A DNA stretch of 64,000 nucleotides from Treponema porcinum (GCF_900167145.1 NZ_FUWG01000006.1:80244-144243); one strand, 5' to 3'; positions 48,901 through 55,869 are shown, numbered from the stretch's first letter. Numbers and translations: made by a program. Notes: generated by a model from the letters alone, not told the origin.

Positions 48901-51900
48901 TTGTTAGTAACTGTTGATTTGAATTCCGCTGTTCCGTCCGTTCCTATAATCGTTCCGCCTGCAAAAACCGTTACAGCACCGTTGTATGATTGTGTTCCGG
49001 CTGTTACCGCTCCGCCATCAGAAACTGTTGTTTCGCCGTATACGGTAAACGAGGTAAGCTGTGCGTTGAACGTTCCATTTACAGTGCAGTTTGAGGAAAC
49101 GGATTCCGTTCCGACGGAAAGCGTCTGCGCCGTGTCGTTTGTTTTTATTTGCGAATTTGAGTCTTTTCCGAGTGTGACTGTCTGTGCCGCTCCGCCTGAA
49201 TTTGCAATAAGCGATGAATTTGCGTAAAGCGTAACGTTTCCGTTGTAGTCTTGAGCGCCGGTTGTAGTTACGTTTCCGTGAAGCGCCGTGTTTCCGTTGA
49301 TTTCAAGCGAATTGCATTTTGCACCTGCGGCTATTTTAATTTCTTCTGTAGTTGCTGCCGTTATGGAAACTTTGCCTCCGCTTCTGACAGTTATTTTGCC
49401 GGAAAAAATATTATCCGTAGAGGAAAGCTTTACGTCTTCGCTTCCCGTATTTATCGTCGTAGTGCCGGAAACTGTGACTGTATCTGATGTGCTTGCGCCG
49501 TTTGTAAACACAAGGTTTTCGTAATTTTTTCCATCCTGTGAAGAATCGCCGTCCCAGGGAAGCGATGTGCCGATAGTTCCGTAATATTCTACGGTACTGC
49601 CCAACTCGTTTTTCATCGTTCCTGTAATGCTCTGCGTACCATCCAGGCGGACTGTTCCGTTGTTTGTAAAACTATCGACGGTTACGCTGTAACTTGCAAG
49701 GTCTATTGTAGAACCGGACTTGACAGTGATTGATTTTAACGTCAGGTTTGAATTGACTTCCAGTGTGTTTGTTGCCGGCTCATCAACTTTTCCGATTGAG
49801 ATTTCTACTTCATTATTGTCTTTTTGAGGTGCAGCAGCAACTGCCAGTCCGTTTGTGTCTGTCCAGTTTTCTGCTTTATCCCAGTCCGTGTCTTCTGTGC
49901 CTTTCCATATATACGATGCGCTGAACCAGTTTGTGTTTCCGCCGTTGTCAGTCCATGTGCTGGAATTTGGTGTTCCAGCAAGGACATATTTTGAATTTGA
50001 GTTTGAAATTGCTGCGTATTGAACGTTTACCTTGTTGGCTTCAGCTTCAAAAGTCCATGAATCGGTGGTAGTAGTTGACGTTAATTGTACTTTGTTTCCT
50101 GAACTGCCGGTAATAGTGAAATTCTCGGATACTGTCTGCGTTTTTCCGGCTTCAAATGTAACTGTTGCTCCGGCGGTTGTGCATTTAAAATTAAAAAATG
50201 TGTTGTTGCCCAAAATCGTTGCACCGCTGCCGGAAACAATAACTGTTCCTGTTCCGCAGTTGAACGTTCCGCCGTTATTCCATGCTGTTCCGTTTGATAA
50301 GGTGATTTCTGAATTCCCTGCGTTCAGAGTTCCGCCGTTATTCCATGCTGTTCCGTTCGATAAGGTGATTTTTGAATCCCCTGCGTTCAGAGTTCCGGTG
50401 TTTTCTATTGTAAGTCCTGCGTTTGCGGTGATGGCGCTTAAAGAACCGCAGGATAATATTCCGCTGACAGTTATAAGTCCGTTTGCCGTAAGAGAGCCGT
50501 TTAGTGTTGTTTTGCCTGTGTTATCGAAGATGACGGCCTTTACGGACTGACCGTTTGGCGTAAGCGTCTGAGCCGTACTTCCTCTAAAACGAAGCGAACT
50601 GTTGTTTACCGTAACAGTTCCGAACTCAGCATCTTCATAAAAATCAATATATGTGCTGTCCGCGGCTGAACCGACGAGCGTTCCGCCTGTACCTGCGTAT
50701 TTTTTGGAAAAAGTGACTGCCGCCGTATCGTTTACGCTGTTTCCTGCCGTGATTTTTCCGTCATTCGTAACGCTTTCTAAAAAGAGCAGTTCTCCGCTTC
50801 CGCCGGTAATAGTTCCGTCATTAGTTAATGTACTCCCGAACGAAACTTCTCCTGCGCCGCCGGTAATCGTTCCACCGTTAGTAACAATTCCGTCAAACGA
50901 TACCGCGCCGTCTGTTCCTGTAATCGTTCCGCTGGCTTCAACTGTTACTGCGCCGTTAAAAATTGTGCTTGTCGTACTGCACGTTATTTCGCCGCTGTTT
51001 ACCGTTTCGCCGAACGTTACTGCGCCGCTTCCACCGGTAATCGTTCCGTTGTTAGTTAATGTACTCCCAAACGTTACTTCTCCGCCACCGCAGCTGATTT
51101 CTCCGTTATTCGTAACGTTTCCGCCAAAGTCTGCATTCTTTACATTCATTTTTGTACCGGAACTGACAGTTGTCGTTCCCGAAACGGTAAGCGTTCCTGA
51201 AGACAGCGTTGTATTTCCGTTTGACGTAAAGTTTTCGGTTACGGTCATTGAATTTGATGAAGTAAAATTTTTCCCGGCGGTAATCTCTACATTACAAAAA
51301 GACGAGTTATCCGGGTAGTCCGCAGAAAATTCTGCATCAGTCTCTGAATTTCCAAAAACGACCGTTCCGCCTGTTGCCGTAAAGTTACTGTTTCCTGTGC
51401 ATATAAGCTTGTCTACTGTAAGCGTTCCGCCTGTCATTGTGACTTTTGCGTTTGATGTGATTGTAAGAGATTTTAAAGAAACATTAGCTGATATTTCAGG
51501 GTAATTTGAAACCCCGGAATTAATTGTTATTTCACTTGTAGATGTGATTTCAGAAATGTTTGTTATTCCAGTCCAGTTGGCCACATTCTCCCAGCTTGAG
51601 TTTTCTGCACCTGTCCATCTAGGCTTGTCTTTATAATAAGAAATTACTGCAAGTTCCATTGAATTATCAGGAGTGCGGATAGTGAGCGTAAAACCGTCGC
51701 CGGGAGCTAAATTTTCCGGTTCTGAATATTTTAAAGTGAACTCCGCTTTTTTATCTGTAGCTGTCGGTTCGATGGGAAGATAACCGTTTGAATCTCCGTT
51801 CTGCCCATTAAAAGAGAAAGTTCCTCCGCCAGTATTTGTTGTGGTAAATGTATATGGGTACTTAACTTGTTCAAGGCTGGGGTCATCTGTTTCGTTTCTT

Positions 51901-52631
51901 GTAATCGTTATCGTTATGTTAGTTGTAGGAAAATCGTCTAGTCCTGTTGCCGTTACTTTATAATACGTTGGTTCTCCCAAAGGCAGTACTTTCAGTCCGG
52001 TTCTACGGTCATAGGTAATTTTTGACTCTCCATAGTCAACATTTGCTCCCGACGCAGGAAGATAAAGCGTTCCGCTGCCTTTGAAGGTTAATTTTCCGTT
52101 GTCATTAGCATTTCCATATAAAGTTGTTGAAATTTCAAGTGTTGTTCCAGAACTTATGGTTACATTGTGGTTATTTTTATCTGGAAAGTCAAAGGTCTTT
52201 GTTTTTACGCTTCCGCCCCCGGTAATTACAGTGTTTGTATCAAAACTGCCACTGTATTCTGCATTTACAATAAATGATGAACTAGTCAGTGTGTGTCCGT
52301 TTGTGTTTATGGTGACCGTATAGCTGCCACCAGTTCCAGTTTGAAGTTTTGAAATTTCAATGTCATCGTCAAGATCTACTGTAACTGCTTTATCTCCTTT
52401 AAAAATTGCCGTATCGCCTGTTCCCGGGTAACTGCTTCCAGAATCTGAATACCAGTTGCCCACATTCGTCCAGTTTGAGTCTGTTCCTCCGCCTGTCCAC
52501 GTATAGTCTGCTCCCCACGTTCCAATTGCACACAAAACGTATGCGGCAAAAACCGCGCAATATTTTACGGTGCGGGCGCGTTTCAAAAAGAAAGAGGAAA
52601 TCGTGTTTTGGAATAGTGCAGAAGTTTTCAC
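42924..52631 (-). CDS. Giant repetitive surface protein with C-terminal FlgD-like Ig domain
   Basis: About 3,235 residues. A long signal peptide (basic region near residues 17-24, hydrophobic core to about 38) precedes a very long Asn/Thr/Gly/Ser-rich region (about 40-2000) of parallel beta-helix-type repeats (units like TNDGTITGGSGEL and VTFGETVNSGEITCSTT). From about 2000 to 3100 there are SbsA/Ig-like segments (LQYSEPVNTGNI, LYIIFNKKLNTDAV, TDLAGNRMKSG). The last 90 residues form a FlgD-type Ig or outer-membrane sorting-like domain (WDGTTKSGKKVARGLYFIRVF). No beta-barrel is seen, so it is not a classical autotransporter. The start is GTG 52631: GGAGATACT precedes it, whereas the ATG 18 nt upstream has no site. 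It is probably exported to the cell surface. Confidence 0.85.
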   Translation of the reverse strand: MKTSALFQNTISSFFLKRARTVKYCAVFAAYVLCAIGTWGADYTWTGGGTDSNWTNVGNWYSDSGSSYPGTGDTAIFKGDKAVTVDLDDDIEISKLQTGTGGSYTVTINTNGHTLTSSSFIVNAEYSGSFDTNTVITGGGSVKTKTFDFPDKNNHNVTISSGTTLEISTTLYGNANDNGKLTFKGSGTLYLPASGANVDYGESKITYDRRTGLKVLPLGEPTYYKVTATGLDDFPTTNITITITRNETDDPSLEQVKYPYTFTTTNTGGGTFSFNGQNGDSNGYLPIEPTATDKKAEFTLKYSEPENLAPGDGFTLTIRTPDNSMELAVISYYKDKPRWTGAENSSWENVANWTGITNISEITSTSEITINSGVSNYPEISANVSLKSLTITSNAKVTMTGGTLTVDKLICTGNSNFTATGGTVVFGNSETDAEFSADYPDNSSFCNVEITAGKNFTSSNSMTVTENFTSNGNTTLSSGTLTVSGTTTVSSGTKMNVKNADFGGNVTNNGEISCGGGEVTFGSTLTNNGTITGGSGAVTFGETVNSGEITCSTTSTIFNGAVTVEASGTITGTDGAVSFDGIVTNGGTITGGAGEVSFGSTLTNDGTITGGSGELLFLESVTNDGKITAGNSVNDTAAVTFSKKYAGTGGTLVGSAADSTYIDFYEDAEFGTVTVNNSSLRFRGSTAQTLTPNGQSVKAVIFDNTGKTTLNGSLTANGLITVSGILSCGSLSAITANAGLTIENTGTLNAGDSKITLSNGTAWNNGGTLNAGNSEITLSNGTAWNNGGTFNCGTGTVIVSGSGATILGNNTFFNFKCTTAGATVTFEAGKTQTVSENFTITGSSGNKVQLTSTTTTDSWTFEAEANKVNVQYAAISNSNSKYVLAGTPNSSTWTDNGGNTNWFSASYIWKGTEDTDWDKAENWTDTNGLAVAAAPQKDNNEVEISIGKVDEPATNTLEVNSNLTLKSITVKSGSTIDLASYSVTVDSFTNNGTVRLDGTQSITGTMKNELGSTVEYYGTIGTSLPWDGDSSQDGKNYENLVFTNGASTSDTVTVSGTTTINTGSEDVKLSSTDNIFSGKITVRSGGKVSITAATTEEIKIAAGAKCNSLEINGNTALHGNVTTTGAQDYNGNVTLYANSSLIANSGGAAQTVTLGKDSNSQIKTNDTAQTLSVGTESVSSNCTVNGTFNAQLTSFTVYGETTVSDGGAVTAGTQSYNGAVTVFAGGTIIGTDGTAEFKSTVTNNGTITGSSGAVTFNGNVTNDGKISGSTGRITFRGTYGSSTATEATPAILTASSGNTYFSSDADFSYTTFTANGGTVVFNSATGQTLKLTNATTFNNVMLPDDGTTSVLKVNGTFNINGTLKTSANRTLDMQTNNSALNVVGTTDNSGEIKLGSQPAQFTGAVTNNGKITASDGAVTFGETTNSGGITCSTTTTVFNGAVTVSAGGTITGTEGTVTFGGNVTNDGEINGSSGKITFSGTYGSSTATETTPAKLTASSGNTNFSSDADFSYTTFNANGGIVLFSSTETTGQTLKLANTTTFNKISIQTSAGGFTAEGTENGKLIANTLTLINTNADAIFNVPINATTIEMKNTAETAGAVTFNNDVTAVTINNTTDHSVINFDITFNAATTVTNSVTFGTTGTLTLGNNTEDTFTFKGGITHTKGNTTLSGKIITNSSPVVLSSDANIKTLTLTGNSTIQTTGAVGNETGAAITLGAVSAVSSVSGEEKTLSLTGGTGNITVYGAVGSESTKLGNITIKGNDVTLQKQVTTNGKLSVTHSGIFTIAEKADITADKGFIQYGTGTLAIGGTSSTTSITTKNAPISFNGSGTLTLNGDIFLTSSSDTANGGNININTPVEPAVNSAPCLTLSAGKGNIYFNSKLKANKISVTAEKITLTQTAKLDTAETAVFSNSGILLLEPGCSIEASTITQDGSGENQIAGTITAQEIILKNNTYIYNETEIKPGTFTVCNFTVGNDTTPAGLANLYISALEGESPAQVTFNADVSIHGNYALFNGTVIQNGNLTVDKDIILLNGDISTMYKDSSIGVTDLFEYTGRNGSVIAKNSLSAFPNEMPDGTTINHNGKYISTFSILPGITISAGQNFYDNGTDLTPIGSWTLKLKANDKATDAFAELYNAKIVHCKVSPIDGGKAFLSAAENGTDADGRNNDGVFFSRPEILVHNAANAKDTDGNANLSGTYTVYDNVIRVEFVDSITKQPLKIENSSNEISAALEHIKFGSTSTSQKIFEGAYTTAECTQSTDGKGDLSVFFLKTANSDKWNTDATGISSGANESTDWDGTHRTAIPYLNIPKALESVWQTLRDEHKNRISHYYTESPQLSSVNETSGATFTATADLCAPVLVAVRTGQELHTKNDGTAESQPFYDSHNFIELQYSEPVNTGNILLTSTEEETVQNTQVQDDFGKIDGTSGNGLTVSGLIKTAAGMLKTGSNGTEDNLVHSLYRKFSVNAGEEDSFNAHSLRISIAGYVDKTVSTVRGSFKHWKGYIDSAETPSGTVTRISSPLIKDFNGNVLEAAGTSAHKLPELSVSSEESELYGKWDTLPPAFAVYKNITNNEDTGFEAIGTNDTDSTTLDRIEFHVFDNETNEPAWYIKTGWCSESKSLFTPFSYAADIFGGARPFSTEEKIRTSGGLRYASLYNKSSSFSYKIKGKPDTYSFGSDEITGGAKGLVFRTQSEITHATGSEDGLYFSVHFADSSIPLKTTFEVTYNENGFVTDLAGNRMKSGTVTTIDRTAPTFNMSVGAVPDDSGNTYEELYIIFNKKLNTDAVTVYNNDGTTETKQFSEALRESLRFVDSKTQLPVSDIFVSTEKDVDVVFKNDNFTGLKIPLNRSLTYGDIKNLWIQAFTGKTSVDPLSGVENANITYIQDTLGNCLPYKSAHAISDFAINIVNPIYAYDARTTEDGAFFSQQMYQDGSWAVHDWNAEQKNYGTLSAGYDLFIEANLSDENGEAPADTTVFAYFDSTPDTQAVSVTYNENISGTGLSSWRVWLPNFIAASSATQERSPIFKALSPQNNVMSKQTVLAGIKGEMPADAKTENEMRFSLNSTTMENAGWKSGDQISFLFALSDANNNPVKICHAPEYDSLTDTYTTEESPLFALRLKNSGYLTSVDLWSFKLQDITKQRGGVTIFNNVINAANGEKTVVQVNMPSGGTLNVIVMTLDGNIVKYLQHGEASQGEHNYTWDGTTKSGKKVARGLYFIRVFGNGIDETRKVMVVK
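48001..48263 (-). repeat. Long in-frame repeat, copy A, inside the giant gene
   Basis: About 260 bp nearly identical to 48609-48871 (offset 609 bp, a multiple of three), encoding a beta-helix block that includes TYGSSTATE, LTASSGNT and SSDADFSYTTF. Differences are scattered point changes. The pair could recombine to delete or add about 203 residues in frame. Confidence 0.8.
48609..48871 (-). repeat. Long in-frame repeat, copy B, inside the giant gene
   Basis: Partner of the repeat at 48001-48263, with the same order of segments in the same frame. Further related blocks exist (for example about 48300-48385 and 50936-51022), so the gene appears to have grown by repeated internal duplication. 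Confidence 0.8.
50268..50394 (-). repeat. Two tandem 63-bp units in the giant gene
   Basis: Two adjacent 63-bp copies with a few differences encode a 21-residue repeat (core ITLSNGTAWNNGGTLNAG and ITLSNGTAWNNGGTFNCG). They are short enough to slip or recombine in frame. Confidence 0.8.
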
Positions 52632-52799
52632 AGTATCTCCAAAAAGCATTCGTAAGTAAGAAAGTCATTTCCCTGCCTGGAGGCAGACTGTCTCTTTACC
52701 TGGAGACAGAGTATCTTCTTGCATGGGAGATATACTATCTCCGTTCCCATGGAATCAGTTGTCTCCTGGTAATGGGAAAAATACCGTCTTTTACTTACA
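52632..52799 (-). promoter_or_regulatory. Candidate RNA switch in the 5' UTR of the giant surface gene
   Basis: In mRNA sense, an 8-bp closing helix (GTAAGTAA 52652-52659 with TTACTTAC 52791-52798) encloses four hairpins: TTCCCAT/ATGGGAA (52744-52778), GGAGATA/TATCTCC (52726-52742), CTGTCTC/GAGACAG (52688-52709) and CTGCC/GGCAG with loop TCCA (52673-52686). GGA-containing units recur every 23-25 nt. The ribosome-binding site GGAGATA (complement of 52634-52640) is identical to the 5' arm of the second hairpin, so that hairpin's 3' arm can pair with the binding site instead. This suggests ON/OFF control of translation (inference). Confidence 0.6.
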
Positions 52800-52802
52800 G
52801 TC

Positions 52803-52811
52803 ATTATATCA
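52803..52811 (-). promoter_or_regulatory. Extended -10 promoter of the giant surface gene
   Basis: On the minus strand TGATATAAT (an extended -10, TGnTATAAT) is present at 52803-52811 with no good -35. Transcription would start near 52797, exactly where the closing helix of the leader RNA begins, so the whole hairpin array would be transcribed. From 52812 to 52930 I see no gene. Confidence 0.55.
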
Positions 52812-52930
52812 CTTTATCTGTATCGGCTTCTATTGTCCTGCAATTTAGAACTTTCCGCGCGACTGCGTTTTGCATCGGAATTGTAAATGCTTTGTATATA
52901 AAATTTACGTAAAGTTTCGGTTCTTTTTCC

Positions 52931-52959
52931 TTGACATAATTTCTATCTGTAAATAAACT
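52931..52959 (+). promoter_or_regulatory. Promoter of ptsN, set for a leaderless mRNA
   Basis: Perfect -35 TTGACA (52931-52936), 17 nt, -10 TAAACT (52954-52959), then 7 nt to the ATG. Transcription would start at the start codon. No Shine-Dalgarno is present. Confidence 0.6.
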
Positions 52960-52966
52960 GTAATAT

Positions 52967-53413
52967 ATGGATTTGAGAACTGTTTTAACTACCGATACTG
53001 TAAACCTTCATTTGCAAGGTACAACAAAAGAAGAGATTATTGATGAAATGCTGGACATTCTTGTAAAGGCCGGCAAAGTAACTGATAAAGCCGGAGCCCG
53101 CGAATGCGTTCTTGACCGCGAGCGCAAGATGTCTACGGGTATGAAGCATGGAATTGCAATACCGCACGGAAAAACTGATTCAGTAACTGATTTGGTTGCC
53201 TGCATCGGTATTTCAGACAATCCGGTAGATTTCGATTCTTTGGATCAGGAACCGTGCCGCATATTCATTATGACGCTGTCACCTGTAAACAAGACAGGTC
53301 CGCACCTTCAGTTCCTGGCTGAAGTAAGCCTGCTTTTCAAAAGTGCTGATAAACGCCAGCAGATTTTAAGTACGCAGGATAAAGCTGAAGTAATTAAAAT
53401 TCTTACTGAGTAG
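52967..53413 (+). CDS. ptsN: PTS EIIA component, nitrogen/fructose type
   Basis: A 148-residue phosphocarrier of the EIIA-Ntr/EIIA-Fru fold. The phosphorylated His67 lies in GIAIPHGK. The family segments KEEIIDEMLDIL (about 21-32), VLDRERKMSTG and HLQFLAEVSLLFK are present. It is likely regulatory or a phospho-donor for other PTS parts; no EIIB/EIIC gene is adjacent. The ATG has no ribosome-binding site, but the N-terminus fits the family and a strong promoter ends 7 nt upstream, so a leaderless transcript is likely. A terminator follows. Confidence 0.9.
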   Translation: MDLRTVLTTDTVNLHLQGTTKEEIIDEMLDILVKAGKVTDKAGARECVLDRERKMSTGMKHGIAIPHGKTDSVTDLVACIGISDNPVDFDSLDQEPCRIFIMTLSPVNKTGPHLQFLAEVSLLFKSADKRQQILSTQDKAEVIKILTE

Positions 53414-53459
53414 CAGACCGTTGGCGCGCTTTTTGCGCTGTATTCTGATTGGAGATTGC

Positions 53460-53495
53460 AGACCTTTGTGCGTAGGCGCGAAGGTCTTTTTTTTT
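53460..53495 (+). terminator. Terminator after ptsN
   Basis: AGACCTT pairs with AAGGTCT with further GCG/CGC pairing inside the loop, followed by nine T. Confidence 0.88.
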
Positions 53496-53530
53496 AACTT
53501 AAACGTTGTTTTTTTTTGGCAGGGTAAAAT

Positions 53531-54106
53531 ATGAAACAGAATCCTTTGTTCCGGTCAGAGAAAAATTCTCTTGTCCGCATTGAAGATAATCTTGCGTTCA
53601 GTACATCGGAACTGAACGCCGTTTCTCTGGAAAAAGCGGCTTCCGGTACGGCAGAAATTCCTTCCGGAAAAAATACCGTTACGGCGGTTACAGTTCCCTG
53701 GCACTCTGTGGAACTTGAACCGGGCGCATACAATGAGGAAATTCTTGCCGCTCTCCGCACATATCTAAAAAAACTTGAGGAAAACGGCCGCTTTGCGTTT
53801 ATTGTTCCTGAGGCGGAGGAAAGCCTTTCTGACGCAGACAGTGCCGGTTCGTTCATAAGTGCGATGGTGCATACGGCGCGCCGCGTAAAGGACTGCGAAA
53901 GCGTAATCGGTTTTGCCCTGCCGGAACAGTTTATCCGTAACGACGGTTCTGCCGGAATTTCTGCGGACGGCTATTCGCGCTGGTTTGTAAACGAGATGAA
54001 CGTAAAGCATTCGCATTATGTGTATTTTGCAGACGGCGCGCTTATGGAGCAGCTGCATCTGGATGCGGAAAGTTCTTTTAACGGTCTTGTTTTATACAGA
54101 ATGTAA
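53531..54106 (+). CDS. Conserved-looking protein of unknown function
   Basis: A 191-residue soluble protein without signal peptide or membrane span. It shows an alternating beta/alpha pattern: strands TVTAVTVPWHSVEL, RFAFIVPEA, VIGFALPEQF, HYVYFADGA and FNGLVLYRM, with helices between (EEILAALRTYLKKLEE; SAGSFISAMVHTARRVKD). No family motif is recognised. AGGG precedes the ATG. It stands alone between the ptsN terminator and the transglycosylase gene. Confidence 0.75.
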   Translation: MKQNPLFRSEKNSLVRIEDNLAFSTSELNAVSLEKAASGTAEIPSGKNTVTAVTVPWHSVELEPGAYNEEILAALRTYLKKLEENGRFAFIVPEAEESLSDADSAGSFISAMVHTARRVKDCESVIGFALPEQFIRNDGSAGISADGYSRWFVNEMNVKHSHYVYFADGALMEQLHLDAESSFNGLVLYRM

Positions 54107-54233
54107 CCATTTGCGAAAAACCGCAACGTTTTCAATAAAAATTGAAAAAAAAACAGAAAAAAGTTGAATTTTCTCTTGATTTAAATTGACTGATGTGTCA
54201 TTATGCTGATGAAAGCGAATGAGCGAGGGAGTT

Positions 54234-55034
54234 ATGGAGTGTACAGATATGACACAGCCGGAAACTTCAGAATTCGGTAAATCATGCCGCGACTCGATAA
54301 TCTTCTGCAGCCTGATGCTTGTTGTTGCAATAATCGTGGCTGCCGTTCTGCCTGCAAAAGACACTGCTTCATCAATTCCTGTTGTAAGTGCTTCTACTGA
54401 AACGGAAAATGAAATTGCCGCCGATTTTGGCGTAATGATTGAAGAAGCCGGATTTACGGCGACAAGGGCAGTCAGCGGAGATGAAGGTCTTGCACTTTAC
54501 CGTCAGCCTTCTTCGCGCGGAGCTGTAGAATGGTTCTACCTCCATGTTACCGGAAACAGGGATATAACTATGGCTATCCTTGAGGAAGCCGAGAAAAATA
54601 ATATTCCGCTTTCACTTGCATTTGCGCTTGCGTATACCGAAAGCCGTTACAATGTGAATGCGGTTAATAAAAACAAGAATGCGTCGATTGACCGCGGTCT
54701 GTTCCAGCTGAACAACAGGTCTTTTCCGCAGCTTGAAGAAGATGACTTCTTTAATCCTGCTGTAAGCGCAAAATACGGAATGTCGCATCTGCGGTTCTGT
54801 ATGAACGTTGCAGGAAATGAAGTTACGGCGCTGGCTATGTACAACGCCGGAACGACAAAGGTTCGTTCAAACAATACGCCGCAGTCAACTTTGGTTTACG
54901 TCGGCAAAATTATGGCTTACCGCGAAAAGCTTGACAGGCTTTTTGCAGAAGAAGTATCACCATACTTCGATTCAAGCCGCCAGATGTCAGGTATTTCCGT
55001 TGCGTTTTTGGGCAACCGAAAATTTGACAGATAA
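54234..55034 (+). CDS. Membrane-anchored lytic transglycosylase
   Basis: 266 residues. A single membrane anchor (about residues 20-41, IFCSLMLVVAIIVAAVLP) follows a short cytoplasmic N-terminus. The SLT-type lysozyme-like domain (about 95-225) has the catalytic Glu in LAYTESRYNV, then RGLFQLNNRSFP and ALAMYNAGTTKV, the usual transglycosylase landmarks. It cleaves peptidoglycan in the periplasm to make 1,6-anhydroMurNAc ends. The start is uncertain among three nearby ATGs; 54234 is chosen for GAGGGAG upstream. A terminator follows. Confidence 0.88.
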   Translation: MECTDMTQPETSEFGKSCRDSIIFCSLMLVVAIIVAAVLPAKDTASSIPVVSASTETENEIAADFGVMIEEAGFTATRAVSGDEGLALYRQPSSRGAVEWFYLHVTGNRDITMAILEEAEKNNIPLSLAFALAYTESRYNVNAVNKNKNASIDRGLFQLNNRSFPQLEEDDFFNPAVSAKYGMSHLRFCMNVAGNEVTALAMYNAGTTKVRSNNTPQSTLVYVGKIMAYREKLDRLFAEEVSPYFDSSRQMSGISVAFLGNRKFDR

Positions 55035-55052
55035 AACAGTCCTCCTTATTTT

Positions 55053-55099
55053 AAGCAATACCGTTTTCCCATTCTTTTACCGGCATTGCTTTTTTTTTG
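55053..55099 (+). terminator. Terminator after the lytic transglycosylase
   Basis: AAGCAATACCG pairs with CGGCATTGCTT (one mismatch) across a 17-nt loop, followed by a long T run. Confidence 0.8.
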
Positions 55100-55116
55100 T
55101 TCTTATGGGATTATCT

Positions 55117-55134
55117 CTGTGAAAAAAATCACAA
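55117..55134 (+). promoter_or_regulatory. Rex-box operator upstream of rex
   Basis: CTGTGA-N6-TCACAA matches the known Rex operator pattern TTGTGA-N6-TCACAA at 11 of 12 fixed positions. It lies about 110 bp before rex and 69 bp before the rex -35 hexamer, downstream of the transglycosylase terminator, so rex itself is the likely target (autoregulation). Confidence 0.7.
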
Positions 55135-55202
55135 TAAACGGTAAAAACGGCATCTTTTGGGCAAAATAACGCTGTTTTATGGCAGAACCGGCTGTATTGT
55201 CA

Positions 55203-55231
55203 TTGCTGCGCTTGCCGTCCGTTTTTATAAT
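55203..55231 (+). promoter_or_regulatory. Promoter of rex, TTGCTG-N17-TATAAT
   Basis: -35 TTGCTG (55203-55208), 17 nt, perfect -10 TATAAT (55226-55231). The ATG follows after 11 nt, so the leader would be only about 5 nt and the AAGGG at 55232-55236 may not be in the mRNA. Confidence 0.65.
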
Positions 55232-55242
55232 AAGGGCATTAA

Positions 55243-55854
55243 ATGAAAAAAATTCCTGAGCCGACAAGACGGCGGCTTATCCAGGTGTTTCAGTTTCTTT
55301 CTGGCTGGAAGAAAAGCAGGATTACATCAGCGGATATAAGTGCTTTTTTGGGTTGCAAGGATTCTCTTGTGCGCCGCGACTTTAGTTTTGCAGGCTGTGC
55401 ACCGGGTGTTTCCAACGGCTATGACGTTGAATCCTTGAAAAATGTGCTTGCATCTGTATGCGGCGTTTGCCCGGCGGACGGTAATGCGCGTAAGAAATGC
55501 TGTATTGTAGGATTGGGACGGCTTGGTGCTGCGCTTCTTGACGACAGTTTTTTTGAGGAAAGTGGATTTTCCGTGGAAGCAGGATTTGATTCCAGCGTAA
55601 ACCGCCTTGAAATTATGCGCTCTACGTTTGAACTGTACCCTGCAAGCCGCATTGAAACGGTCGTTCCGCAGCGTAAAATTGAATATGCGCTTCTGTGCTG
55701 TGCAGAAAAAGAGGTTCCTCTTATGACGGAGCGGCTTGTTCGCGCCGGAGTACGGGGCATTGTGAATTATACGAGGGCGGTTCTGAACGTACCGGCTTCT
55801 GTGAGGGTGGAAAACTGTTCTCCTGTAACGGCGCTTATGAACGTACAGGGATAA
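55243..55854 (+). CDS. rex: Redox-sensing transcriptional repressor Rex
   Basis: 203 residues. Rex senses the NADH/NAD+ ratio and represses fermentation and respiration genes when NAD+ is high. The N-terminal winged helix contains IPEPTRRRLIQVFQFL and ISAFLGCKDSLVRRDFSF (recognition region, about residues 31-48). The Rossmann part has CCIVGLGRLGAALLDD (about 85-100) and NYTRAVLNVPASVRVEN near the end, all Rex hallmarks. Its own upstream region carries a Rex-box. Hairpins, including a possible terminator, follow the stop. Confidence 0.93.
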   Translation: MKKIPEPTRRRLIQVFQFLSGWKKSRITSADISAFLGCKDSLVRRDFSFAGCAPGVSNGYDVESLKNVLASVCGVCPADGNARKKCCIVGLGRLGAALLDDSFFEESGFSVEAGFDSSVNRLEIMRSTFELYPASRIETVVPQRKIEYALLCCAEKEVPLMTERLVRAGVRGIVNYTRAVLNVPASVRVENCSPVTALMNVQG

Positions 55855-55869
55855 TTTTTCCGTCTTTTA

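Noticed and set aside
47245..49227. A 660-codon open frame on the plus strand, opposite the giant surface gene
   Set aside because: It is rich in Val/Pro/Ser because it mirrors the repetitive antisense gene, has no ribosome-binding site or family motif, and is one of many such antisense frames across 43-52 kb.
42924..52631. Classical type V autotransporter
   Set aside because: The C-terminus is an Ig/FlgD-like domain and not a 12-strand barrel; there is no terminal Phe-type barrel signature.
52663..52790. CRISPR-like array because of regular 23-25 nt spacing
   Set aside because: Units are degenerate palindromes without unique spacers, lie in a 5' UTR, and no cas genes are near.
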